Source: Demequina zhanjiangensis (GTDB lineage: Bacteria; Actinomycetota; Actinomycetes; Actinomycetales; Demequinaceae). From it: 64,000 bases of DNA. The notes beneath the pieces were generated by a model. That model searched no databases. It was given only the letters and a program-made list of their open reading frames with translations, and was not told the DNA's origin. The stretch covers positions 1-64,000 of the forward strand of contig NZ_JAUHPV010000007.1 of NCBI RefSeq assembly GCF_030418315.1, given 5' to 3'. Of the stretch, positions 17,645 through 25,497 are shown piece after piece; the stretch's first letter is position 1, and every line of letters starts with the position of its first letter. The position numbers were made by a program, and so were the translations under genes.

Positions 17645-19890
17645 ACGGGACGAGCACGTCGACCGTCGCGATCGGGCTGCTGGCTGTCCTCCTCGTCTTC
17701 GCGGTGGCGGCGTTCATCTTCCTGGGTCGCGCGCGACTCGCCCGTGAGGCCCGCGACGGCGCAGTGTCACGCGAACGCGCGCTGCGCCGCCAGTTCGAGG
17801 CCGTCATGTCCTCCGCGCGCGACGGCGTCCTCATCACGACCCGCCGAGGCGACGTGGTGCTGCTGTCCGAGACCGCGGCGCTGATCCTGGGCGTCACCCG
17901 CGAGGAGATGCTCGGCCGCTCGATCGCCCGCCTCCCGCTGCGCATCGTGGACGAGCACCTCAGGCCGGTGCTGCCGCAGGAGGTCTTCATCCCCAACGTG
18001 GACGACGAGGTGCCGCGCATCGTCGGCGTCCCCGGCCGACGTGGTGCCGAGGACATCCGCTGGGTCCAGGTGTCGTCGCGCCTCCTCACGGGGGAGGACG
18101 ACGGAGAGCCGATCACCGTCACGACGATCATGGACACCTCCGGGCTGCGCGAGGCCGCCGAGGCGCTGAGCCGTTCCGACGCCCAGTTCCGCAAGGCCAT
18201 GGAGAACGCGCCGGTCGGAATGGCGCTCGTCGACCTCGAGTGGCGGCTCATGGAGGTCAACCGTGCCTTCGCCGAGATGATGGGCTCCACCGTGGCGGCG
18301 CTTCGAGGAACCCCGTTCTCGGCGCTGTCCCACCCGCAGGACATCTCCGCGGAGGCCGATCAGCTCCAGCGCCTCTACGACGGCTATCAGACGCGGTTCA
18401 CCTGTGAGAAGCGCTACGTGAAGGCCGACGGCAACGTGGTCTGGGCCGTGCTCGACGTCGGCCTCGTCCGGTACCCAGGTGGGGCACCGGACCACTACAT
18501 CGTCCAGGTGCGCGACAGCACCGACGATCGCATGAACTCCGAACTGCTCGCACACCGCGCCATGCACGATCCGCTGACAGGTCTCGCGAACCGCACCCTG
18601 CTTCAGGACGTGCTCCAGCGGGTGCTCGCCAAGCATGCGGATGACGAGCAGGTCGGCCTCATCGCCGTGGACCTCGACGGCTTCAAGGGGCTCAACGACC
18701 GGTTCGGCCACGCGACCGGCGACAACGCGCTCGTCCACGTCGCAGGCGTGCTCCGCACGGCTGCAGGCAGCCGCGGCACCGTCTCCCGGATCGGCGGCGA
18801 CGAGTTCATCATCGTGGTCCAGTCTCCCGAGTGCGCCCAGGCCATGAGGGAGATCGCCGACGCGATCCATGCCGGACTGCGGCGGCCCCTCCAGGTGAAG
18901 CGCCACCAGATCAACCTCAACGCCTCCGTCGGGCTCGTCGTCGGTGACGCGGAGCTCGTCGCTGGCGGACCCACCGCCCTCCTCAGCGCGGCCGACGCGG
19001 CGATGTACAGGGCGAAGGCCGCGGGCAGGTCCCGCACTGAGATCTACGACAGCTCGATGCGCACCGCGTCCGACTCCCAGTCGGCGCTCGCGCTCGAGCT
19101 CGACGATGCGATCCGCCGTGGTGACCTGGTGCTGCACTATCAGCCCGTCTACGACCTCACATCCCGCCGCGTGGTCGGCTTCGAGGCGCTGGTCCGCTGG
19201 CAGCACCCCACGCGGGGTCTGCTGCTGCCTGGTGCGTTCCTGCCGCTGCTCGAGGACCGGAACCTCTCCGTCGCGCTCGGCATCGCGCTCGTCGACCAGG
19301 CCGCCGAGTTCCTTGCGGCGCAGCCCATCGACGACACGTGGGTCTCCCTCAACGTCTCCGCGGACCAGCTGGGCAACTCCGAGTTCGCCGACAGGGTGCT
19401 CAGCTCGATCGGCACGTACCACCTGAGCCCTCAGCGCATCGTGATCGAGCTGACCGAGGCGTCCCTCGTGGCGCCGAACACCCGCGTGCGCCACGAGCTG
19501 ACGGAGCTCCGCAACGCGGGCGTGCCGATCCTCCTGGACGACTTCGGCACGGGTGTCTCGCCGCTGTCGTACCTGCGCGATCTTCCCGTCTCGGGCGTGA
19601 AGCTCGACATGTCCTTCGTGGCAGGGATCCCCGAGGATCCTGCGGGTGCCAGGGTGTCCCGCGCGCTCGGCGCGCTCGCCCGCGAGCTGGGGCTCGCGAC
19701 GATCGCCGAAGGCATCGAGACGGAGGCGCAGGCGGACTTCCTGCAGAGCTGCGGGTGGCGTCTGGGCCAGGGATGGCTGTTCGGCGTCGCGCAGCCCGGT
19801 CAGGCCTTGCTGGAGATGGGGCTCGACATCGGTTCAGGGCCGATCGACCCGCGCCCGGTCGACCTCGACGAGTCGACCGACCTGCTCTAG
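17629..19890 (+). CDS. PAS-PAS-GGDEF-EAL cyclic-di-GMP signalling protein
   Basis: 753 aa. One membrane helix at about 13-32, then two PAS sensor domains (about 50-165 and 185-300), a GGDEF diguanylate cyclase domain and an EAL phosphodiesterase domain. The GGDEF motif is intact (RIGGDEF, residues 389-393). The EAL motif is intact (E519-A-L), with LNVSADQL and LDDFGTG also present, so both making and breaking of cyclic di-GMP are possible. The start lies inside the end of ftsK with GAGGAAG before it, so it is probably co-transcribed with ftsK. The stop shares CTAG with the convergent tetR stop. Confidence 0.93.
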   Translation: MGGLVDGTSTSTVAIGLLAVLLVFAVAAFIFLGRARLAREARDGAVSRERALRRQFEAVMSSARDGVLITTRRGDVVLLSETAALILGVTREEMLGRSIARLPLRIVDEHLRPVLPQEVFIPNVDDEVPRIVGVPGRRGAEDIRWVQVSSRLLTGEDDGEPITVTTIMDTSGLREAAEALSRSDAQFRKAMENAPVGMALVDLEWRLMEVNRAFAEMMGSTVAALRGTPFSALSHPQDISAEADQLQRLYDGYQTRFTCEKRYVKADGNVVWAVLDVGLVRYPGGAPDHYIVQVRDSTDDRMNSELLAHRAMHDPLTGLANRTLLQDVLQRVLAKHADDEQVGLIAVDLDGFKGLNDRFGHATGDNALVHVAGVLRTAAGSRGTVSRIGGDEFIIVVQSPECAQAMREIADAIHAGLRRPLQVKRHQINLNASVGLVVGDAELVAGGPTALLSAADAAMYRAKAAGRSRTEIYDSSMRTASDSQSALALELDDAIRRGDLVLHYQPVYDLTSRRVVGFEALVRWQHPTRGLLLPGAFLPLLEDRNLSVALGIALVDQAAEFLAAQPIDDTWVSLNVSADQLGNSEFADRVLSSIGTYHLSPQRIVIELTEASLVAPNTRVRHELTELRNAGVPILLDDFGTGVSPLSYLRDLPVSGVKLDMSFVAGIPEDPAGARVSRALGALARELGLATIAEGIETEAQADFLQSCGWRLGQGWLFGVAQPGQALLEMGLDIGSGPIDPRPVDLDESTDLL

Positions 19891-20528
19891 TCGTCGCCGG
19901 ACGACAACCAGGCCACGACGGCGTCCGCGATCATCCCGCGGTAGTGGTCGCGCCGTTCGGGGTCGAGCATGTCCCGCTCGAACAGGAATCTGATCGTGTA
20001 GCGGTTCGCGACCTGGAAGAAGCAGTAGGCGCTGATCATCATGTGCACGTCGAGCGCGTCGACGTCGGTTCGCACGGTGCCGTCGGCCCTGCCTCGCTCG
20101 AGGAGTCGATCGAGGAGACCGAGCGCATTGCGGTTGACTTCTCGCAGGGGCTCCAGGTGGCGGATCGAGCTGCCGTGGTGGATGTTCTCGATCGCGACGA
20201 GGCGGATGAACTCGCTGTGCTCGAGGTGGTGGTCGTAGGTGACCTCGGCGACCCTGCGGAGCGCGTCGAGCGGGGACATCTCCTCCACGTCGGGCGCCTG
20301 CTCGGCCTCGCGGATCCCGCGATACGCCTTCTCCAGCACGGCGAGGTACAGCTTCTCCTTGCTGCCGAAGTAGTAGTAGATCATCCGCTTGGTCTTGTGG
20401 GCGCGCTCAGCGATGTCGTCGACGCCCGTCCCGGTGTAGCCCGAGGCGGCGAAGGCGGTCGTGGCGACGTCGAGGATCTCCGCGCGGGTGCGCTTGGCGT
20501 CGCGGAGTCGTTCCCGGGGCTCGTTCAC
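19887..20528 (-). CDS. TetR family regulator, probable controller of the adjacent shikimate-catabolic genes
   Basis: 213 aa. The N-terminal DNA-binding domain is typical: DVATTAFAASGYTGTGVDDI, then the recognition helix TKRMIYYYFGSKEKLYLAVL (about 42-61). The C-terminal ligand domain is helical and family-variable. It is the last gene of the minus-strand cluster but also has its own leaderless promoter: TAGGGT, 6 nt before a GTG start. Two TGTACC-N4-GGTACA palindromes lie upstream of dctQ and the dehydratase gene and are the likely targets. That link is inferred from proximity. The ligand could be a shikimate-pathway intermediate or protocatechuate. Confidence 0.88.
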   Translation of the reverse strand: MNEPRERLRDAKRTRAEILDVATTAFAASGYTGTGVDDIAERAHKTKRMIYYYFGSKEKLYLAVLEKAYRGIREAEQAPDVEEMSPLDALRRVAEVTYDHHLEHSEFIRLVAIENIHHGSSIRHLEPLREVNRNALGLLDRLLERGRADGTVRTDVDALDVHMMISAYCFFQVANRYTIRFLFERDMLDPERRDHYRGMIADAVVAWLSSGDD

Positions 20529-20534
20529 GGGACC

Positions 20535-20540
20535 ACCCTA
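20535..20540 (-). promoter_or_regulatory. Leaderless -10 hexamer for tetR
   Basis: TAGGGT on the minus strand with 6 nt to the GTG. It lets the regulator be made independently of the operon upstream. Confidence 0.6.
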
Positions 20541-20577
20541 CTGACGAGGCACCGAGGGTCAGCGGCGCGGCGCGGCG

Positions 20578-21576
20578 TCATGCGCGTCCCAGCAGCGTCG
20601 CGGGGTTGCGCACCATCATCTGGTCCAGCTCGTCCTGTCCGACGCCGGCGCGCTCGAGCTCGGGGATGATCCTCCGGTGCAGCGAGTCGAGCCGCCAACG
20701 AGGTGATCTCGCCGCGCGCCAGGACGGCGGCGTGGCGGTGCTGAAGACGGCGGCGTCCTGCGAGAGGACGATCTGGCTGGCGAGCCCGCGCTCGAGCAGG
20801 GCGAGCAGCGTGCGCACCCGCGCCTCGTCGTCGAGCACCTGCTCCATGCCGAACCGGTCGAGTCCCAGGAAGGCGCCTCGCGAGGCTATCTCTGCGAGGA
20901 GCGCCACGTCGGTGGTGTCGCCGCAGTGTCCGACGACGATCCGTGCGGCGGGCACCCCGCGACGGACTAGGAGATCGAGCTGTGCCAGGCTCGAGCCCGT
21001 CGCGGGGTCGCTGTGGGTGAGGATCGGCGCTCCGGTCCTGCGGCTCGCCTCCACTGCGGCCACGAAGGCGTGCCTCGTCTCGGGCGCGGGGTCCGGTGAG
21101 TCGGACGCGACCTTGATGGCCGCGGCCTTCACATCCGTGCCTTGGATCCCCAGGGTGAGGTCGCCGATCATGAGGTCGATCAGCGGGTCGTCGTCGCACG
21201 CCGGTCGCTCGCGAGCCTCCTCGAGGGCGTGCGACGGCAGCGGGCGTGTCGAGTACCAGCCGGTGGCGGCCATCAGCAGGACGGGGGAGCGGGCGGCGAC
21301 TCGGGCGACGCGCCCGGCGTCGCGCCCGAGCCCCGGCACGGTGAGGTCCATGAGGGCGCTGACGCCGAGCGCAGCGAGAGCCTCGAGCTCGCGTACCGCG
21401 GTGTCGATGGCCGTGTCCTCATCCCACTCGGCGTGCTCCCATGGCCCGCGCGGCTCCTCGACGTTGACGAACAGGTGCTCGTGGATCAATGTCTGGCCGA
21501 GCCGAGGGGCCGGGACGGTGCCGCTGAAGGTGGGCACCGTCCCGGTGATCGGCGCGCCGTGGCGCGCGGCGTGCAT
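20578..21576 (-). CDS. Phosphotriesterase-family metal hydrolase (possible lactonase/esterase)
   Basis: 332 aa, TIM-barrel amidohydrolase superfamily. All metal-site residues of the phosphotriesterase family can be placed: HEH at 32-34, the carboxylated lysine Lys155 (AAAIKVASD), His188 (LTHSDP), His217 (VVGHCGD) and Asp274 (LSQDAAV). Natural substrates of this family are mostly lactones or sugar-acid lactones rather than phosphotriesters. It lies 6 nt after dctP in an operon for shikimate-like compounds, so hydrolysis of a quinate- or shikimate-derived lactone or ester is plausible but unproven. No good ribosome-binding site precedes the ATG; a later GTG start is possible. Confidence 0.87.
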   Translation of the reverse strand: MHAARHGAPITGTVPTFSGTVPAPRLGQTLIHEHLFVNVEEPRGPWEHAEWDEDTAIDTAVRELEALAALGVSALMDLTVPGLGRDAGRVARVAARSPVLLMAATGWYSTRPLPSHALEEARERPACDDDPLIDLMIGDLTLGIQGTDVKAAAIKVASDSPDPAPETRHAFVAAVEASRRTGAPILTHSDPATGSSLAQLDLLVRRGVPAARIVVGHCGDTTDVALLAEIASRGAFLGLDRFGMEQVLDDEARVRTLLALLERGLASQIVLSQDAAVFSTATPPSWRAARSPRWRLDSLHRRIIPELERAGVGQDELDQMMVRNPATLLGRA

Positions 21577-21582
21577 CCGCCG

Positions 21583-22635
21583 TCAGTTCGCCGTGGCGCG
21601 GATCGCCTGGAACACCTCGAGCGATTCGCCGGTGAACGTCTCCTCGAGGTAGGTGGTCGCCATCTCGGAGAAGGCATCGCGGTCGACGTCGTCGATGACC
21701 TCCATGTCATCGCCGGCGCGCCACTCGTCCAGGGTGGCCTGCTCCGTCTCGTCGATGCATGCGGTGACCTCGGTGACGGCCATCTCGACCGCGCTCGTCA
21801 GCGCGTCCTGCTGAGCCGAGTCGAGCTCCTCCCACACCGGGCTCATGACCACCAGGTTGGTGTTGAGCTGGTGTCCGGAGAGGCTGATGTAGTCCTGCAC
21901 CTCGGCGAGGTTGGACGCGAGGATGTTCGTGACCGGGTTCTCCTGACCGTCGACGGTGCCGTTCTGGAGCGCGAGGTACAGCTCCTCGTACGCCACCTCC
22001 GTCGCGGTCGCGCCGAGAGCGTCGGCATTCATGAGGTATTGCGGTGACCCGGGGAACCTCATGCGCAGTCCCTCGAGATCGTCGGGCGTGCGGATGGGCG
22101 TGTTCGCGGTGAAGTGGCGTGCTCCAGCGGACCAGACGCCGAGCGTGTACACCCCCGTCTCCTCCGCGAAGCCGTCCACGAGGACCGCGGACTCGTCGCT
22201 GGCCATGAACGCGGCGAGGTGATCGGCGTCGTCGAATGCGAACGCGGAGTCGAGCACGGAGATGGGCTCGTACACCGCGCCGAGGGCGGACGCGCCCTGG
22301 ATGTCGATGTCGATGTCTCCGGACACGACGGAGGCGATGCGGTCGGCATCGCCTCCGAGCTGGCTCGCGGGGAAGATCTCGATCGTGAGCCCGACGCCGG
22401 CCGCAGCGACCTCGTCGGCGATGACCTGGGCTCCGCAGGCGTGCTGCGGCTGGTCCTCGGTGTAGCTGTGGGCGAGCGTCAGCGTGCGCTCCTCGGCCAT
22501 GGTATCGCCGTCGTCGGACGCGCCGGCGTCGGTCGGGTCGGCGTCGTTGCCACCCGACGAGCACGCGGTGAGGGCGAGCACGGGCACGGCGGCGAGGGCG
22601 AGCCAGCGCGCCCGGTGGGGACGTGTTGCCTTCAT
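21583..22635 (-). CDS. dctP: TRAP transporter solute-binding protein (DctP family)
   Basis: 350 aa lipoprotein. The signal peptide ends in the lipobox LTAC with Cys25, so it is anchored outside the membrane. The family arginine that pairs with a substrate carboxylate is in LRMRFPGSP, followed by YLMNADALGATATEVAYEEL, as in DctP proteins. This fits an organic acid such as shikimate or 3-dehydroshikimate. The ATG overlaps the stop of the dehydrogenase gene by 4 nt and has AAAGGACAGG upstream. Unusually, the enzyme gene stands between this and the permease genes. Confidence 0.93.
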   Translation of the reverse strand: MKATRPHRARWLALAAVPVLALTACSSGGNDADPTDAGASDDGDTMAEERTLTLAHSYTEDQPQHACGAQVIADEVAAAGVGLTIEIFPASQLGGDADRIASVVSGDIDIDIQGASALGAVYEPISVLDSAFAFDDADHLAAFMASDESAVLVDGFAEETGVYTLGVWSAGARHFTANTPIRTPDDLEGLRMRFPGSPQYLMNADALGATATEVAYEELYLALQNGTVDGQENPVTNILASNLAEVQDYISLSGHQLNTNLVVMSPVWEELDSAQQDALTSAVEMAVTEVTACIDETEQATLDEWRAGDDMEVIDDVDRDAFSEMATTYLEETFTGESLEVFQAIRATAN

Positions 22636-23552
22636 CGTTCCTGTCCTTTCCTAGTTGCCCCGTCGTCAGGGGCCCGGGTCGCCTCGTCGGCGACCAGGTC
22701 TGTGAGGTCGCCGAGCATCGCTCGGCGGTCGGCCTTCTCCTGGGTGAAGATCTCGAAGGCGTCTGCCGCCTGGTTCATCGCCATGCCGAGCCCCGTCATG
22801 ACTCGCATGCCTCGCTCGCGTGCGCGGCGGATCATCTGGGTCTCGACGGGCCGGTAGACGATGTCCGCGACGAGCGCGCTGCGGGGCACGATCGCGGGAT
22901 CGACAGCCATGCCGGGGTGATCGTGCATCCCGAGCGGGGTGGCGTTGACGAGCGTGTCGGCAATGGTGAGCGCCTGCTCCGCGGTCGTGGGGGTGAGTGC
23001 GGTGACGCGGCCGGGGGCGTCCAGCCTGTCGACGAGCTCGTCCGCTCGCCGCTGGTCCGTGTCGAGGATGGCCAGCGTGGTGTCCTCCCGGTCCAGGAGG
23101 GCGTGGGCGACGGCCGCTCCGGCACCTCCGGCTCCGCACAGCACCGTGAATCCCGCAGGTGCACCGGCGAGGGTCGAGTCGAGTGCGGCGGCGAAGCCGG
23201 ACATGTCGGTGTTGTGGCCTATCGAGCGGCCGTCCTGGAGCACGACGGTGTTGACGGCGCCGACGCGGGCGGCGCTCGGCGCGAGGTCGTCCAGCAGCGG
23301 CAGCACCGTCTGCTTCACAGGGTGGGTGACATTGAGCCCGTCCAGGCCGCACATCCATGCGGCCTCGAGGATGGTGCGCAGGTGCTCCTCGGTGCCTTCG
23401 TGGGCGGCGATCTCGATGAGGCGGTAGACGTACGCCATGCCGTGGCGTGCGCCTTCGAGCTCGTGAAGGGCCGGGCTGAGAGACGGCTGGATGCCCGAGC
23501 CGACGAGGCCGACGACGCGGCTGCGGGGACGGGTGCGTGCGGCGTTCGTCAT
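22632..23552 (-). CDS. qsuD: NAD-type quinate/shikimate dehydrogenase (AroE family, catabolic)
   Basis: 306 aa. The shikimate-binding serines are Ser24 and Ser26 (PSLSPAL), the catalytic pair is Lys80 (NVTHPVK) and Asp116 (GHNTDMSGF), and the nucleotide loop is GAGGAG at 140-145. The second strand of the Rossmann fold ends in Asp164 (LAILDTDQ). Biosynthetic AroE has an NRT-type pocket for NADP, while acidic Asp here is typical of NAD-using catabolic quinate/shikimate dehydrogenases such as QsuD. It would oxidise shikimate to 3-dehydroshikimate, feeding the divergent dehydratase. It overlaps dctM and dctP by 4 nt each. The frame is open upstream, but homology starts here. Which of shikimate or quinate it prefers is unknown. 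Confidence 0.85.
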   Translation of the reverse strand: MTNAARTRPRSRVVGLVGSGIQPSLSPALHELEGARHGMAYVYRLIEIAAHEGTEEHLRTILEAAWMCGLDGLNVTHPVKQTVLPLLDDLAPSAARVGAVNTVVLQDGRSIGHNTDMSGFAAALDSTLAGAPAGFTVLCGAGGAGAAVAHALLDREDTTLAILDTDQRRADELVDRLDAPGRVTALTPTTAEQALTIADTLVNATPLGMHDHPGMAVDPAIVPRSALVADIVYRPVETQMIRRARERGMRVMTGLGMAMNQAADAFEIFTQEKADRRAMLGDLTDLVADEATRAPDDGATRKGQER

Positions 23553-24823
23553 AGTCCGAGCACCGTGGGCAGCCAAGCGATCGTGCCGGGGAAGACGATC
23601 GCGGTGATCGCGATGAGCACCGAGGGGATGAGGAACGGCAGGGAGCCGCGGAACACCTCGCCGACCCGGGTGTGGGAGACGTGCGCGGTGACGAAGAGGA
23701 CCGTGCCGACGGGCGGGGTGAGCAGCCCGATCATGAGCGACACGATGAGCAGCACTCCCAGGACGATGGGGTCGATGCCGAACTGCGCGGCGATGGGGAG
23801 CAGGATCGGCACGGTGAGCACGAGGATCGCCGTCGCGTCGATCACGGTGCCGAGCATCAGCATCATCAGCGCGGTGAGCGCGAGGAAGACCATCGGGTCG
23901 GAGGTCACGGAGAGCGCCGCATCGGTGAGCAGCTGCGGCAGCCGCTCCTTGGCGAGGATGTATCCGAGGAGGGACGCGGAGGCGACGATCAGCATGATGC
24001 TCGCGGTCGTGGTGACGGCGTCCTTGATCGCGGCGATCGCGACCTTCACGGTCAGGGAGCGCTGCACCAGGCCGACGAAGGCGATCCAGACGACGCCGAT
24101 GGCGGCGGCCTCCGTCGGGGTGAAGAGGCCTCCGAGGATGCCTCCGAGGATGATCACGGGCGCGAGCATCGGGAGCAGGACTCCGGGGATCGAGGCTTTC
24201 AGCTCCGTGACGTCGAACGTGCCGGCCTTGATGGAGCGGTCGCGTCGGACGAGGACGAACACCACGATGCACAGTCCCAGCGCCATCAGCAGCGCGGGGA
24301 TGACGGAGGCGGCGAACAGCGCGCCGGTCGAGACGGCGGCGAGGCCCGCGTAGATCACGGCGGGGATGCTCGGGGGCATCACGGGCGCGACGAGGGAGGA
24401 GGTGGCGGACACTCCGGTGGCGAATCTGCGGCTGTAGCCGGCCTTCAGCATCGCGGGGATCTGCACCTTGCCCAGTGCGGCAGCGTCGGCGACGGCGGAC
24501 CCGCTCATCCAGGAGAAGGCGACGGAGGTGCCGACGGCGACGTAGCCGAGGTTTCCGCGGATGCGGGCGAGTGCGGCGAGGGCGAACCTGAAGAACTTCT
24601 CGGCGATGCCGGTGTGGTTCGCCAGGGTGCCGAGCAGCACGAACAGGGGCACGGCGAGGAGCGGGAAGCTCGCGGCCGCGTTGGTGACGTGGCGCAGCGC
24701 CATGCCGAGCGACTGGCCTTCGACCGCCATGTACACGAGCGAGGGTCCGAGGAACGCGAATGCGACGGGAACCCTCAGGACCAGCAGGAGGGCGATGCCG
24801 ATGCCGAGCAGTGCGAGGGTCAT
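23549..24823 (-). CDS. dctM: TRAP transporter large permease (DctM family)
   Basis: 424 aa, about 11-12 hydrophobic segments; it couples solute import to an ion gradient. Characteristic segments are FSWMSGSAVADAAALG, VMPPSIPAVIYAG, LGGLFTPTEAAAIGVVWI and GLLTPPVGTVLFVTA. Starts upstream in the same frame would run through dctQ antisense composition and are rejected; this ATG overlaps the dctQ stop by 4 nt. The stop overlaps the start of the dehydrogenase gene. It needs DctQ and DctP to function. Confidence 0.95.
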   Translation of the reverse strand: MTLALLGIGIALLLVLRVPVAFAFLGPSLVYMAVEGQSLGMALRHVTNAAASFPLLAVPLFVLLGTLANHTGIAEKFFRFALAALARIRGNLGYVAVGTSVAFSWMSGSAVADAAALGKVQIPAMLKAGYSRRFATGVSATSSLVAPVMPPSIPAVIYAGLAAVSTGALFAASVIPALLMALGLCIVVFVLVRRDRSIKAGTFDVTELKASIPGVLLPMLAPVIILGGILGGLFTPTEAAAIGVVWIAFVGLVQRSLTVKVAIAAIKDAVTTTASIMLIVASASLLGYILAKERLPQLLTDAALSVTSDPMVFLALTALMMLMLGTVIDATAILVLTVPILLPIAAQFGIDPIVLGVLLIVSLMIGLLTPPVGTVLFVTAHVSHTRVGEVFRGSLPFLIPSVLIAITAIVFPGTIAWLPTVLGL

Positions 24824-25374
24824 GCGGCGCGCTCCTCGGTCTCTGCGTCGACCTCTGACGGGTCGATCCAGGGTCCGTGCCGCGCGACGTCCCACGCGGC
24901 GAGGGCGGCGCGGACGGTGGTGCTCGCAGCACCGAACAGCACGGGCATGTACACCCACGACATCGGCAGCCGCAGCACCGGCGATTTGATGATGCCCTGC
25001 GTGGTCACGAGCGCCCAGGCCTCGATCGTGAGGCCGGCGCCGGTGGCGGCGACGATCACGAGCGCGAACACCTGCACCGCGCGGACGAGCTGCGGTCGGG
25101 GGATCGTGTCGACGATCTCGAGCGCGATGTGCCCCCGTGCGGTGACGAGCCATCCTGCGACGGAGAAGGTCAGCCAGACGAGTGAGAAGCGGGCGACCTC
25201 GCCGGTCCATGCGATCTGGTCGATCGGGAGGTAGCGCTGCAGCGCCTGGTGGAACACCAGCACCAGGATCGCCACGAGCGAGAGGGAGCCGAGCGTGAGC
25301 TCGATGACGCCGAGCACCGTGAGGAGGCGGCGGATGCCGCCGGAGGTGCCGCGCTGTCGCGGTAGTTCGGTCAC
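24820..25374 (-). CDS. dctQ: TRAP transporter small permease (DctQ family)
   Basis: 184 aa with the GTG start chosen here (VTELPRQRG), which has AAAGG about 8 nt upstream. A longer ATG start at 25455 would place the start inside the operator region and is unlikely. There are four membrane helices, with the family's WTGEVARFSLVWLTFSVAGW and RGHIALEI segments in the middle. It is the first gene of the minus-strand operon dctQ-dctM-qsuD-dctP-hydrolase(-tetR), and the operator at 25428-25445 sits just upstream. Confidence 0.9.
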   Translation of the reverse strand: MTELPRQRGTSGGIRRLLTVLGVIELTLGSLSLVAILVLVFHQALQRYLPIDQIAWTGEVARFSLVWLTFSVAGWLVTARGHIALEIVDTIPRPQLVRAVQVFALVIVAATGAGLTIEAWALVTTQGIIKSPVLRLPMSWVYMPVLFGAASTTVRAALAAWDVARHGPWIDPSEVDAETEERAA

Positions 25375-25427
25375 GAGACGCCTTTGTTCGTTCCGAGTCG
25401 ACCCGTCGTTGGGCCGCCTGCGCCACA

Positions 25428-25445
25428 ATGTACCGACCGGTACAT
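25428..25445. promoter_or_regulatory. TetR-type operator 1, dctQ-proximal
   Basis: ATGTACC-GACC-GGTACAT, a 7-bp inverted repeat with a 4-nt centre, about 54 bp upstream of the dctQ start. It shares its arms with operator 2. Confidence 0.72.
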
Positions 25446-25471
25446 AACTTCGCAAGACCCTCGGGCGAACT

Positions 25472-25491
25472 AATGTACCGAGTGGTACATT
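25472..25491. promoter_or_regulatory. TetR-type operator 2 overlapping the dehydratase -10
   Basis: AATGTACC-GAGT-GGTACATT, a perfect 8-bp inverted repeat with a 4-nt centre. Its right end TACATT (25486-25491) is exactly 6 nt before the dehydratase ATG, the -10 position of leaderless genes here. Binding would block the promoter directly. Confidence 0.75.
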
Positions 25492-25497
25492 GCCCGC

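Noticed and set aside
17767..19494. Open frame of 575 codons antisense to the GGDEF-EAL gene
   Set aside because: Shadow; translation lacks hydrophobic core patterns and the sense gene has intact motifs.
22632..24932. 766-codon frame suggesting a fusion upstream of the shikimate dehydrogenase
   Set aside because: The upstream 460 codons are out-of-frame dctM sequence; the real start overlaps the dctM stop (ATGA).
25428..25455. ATG at 25455 as dctQ start
   Set aside because: It would put the initiation region inside operator 1 and adds 27 unconserved residues; GTG at 25374 has a ribosome-binding site.
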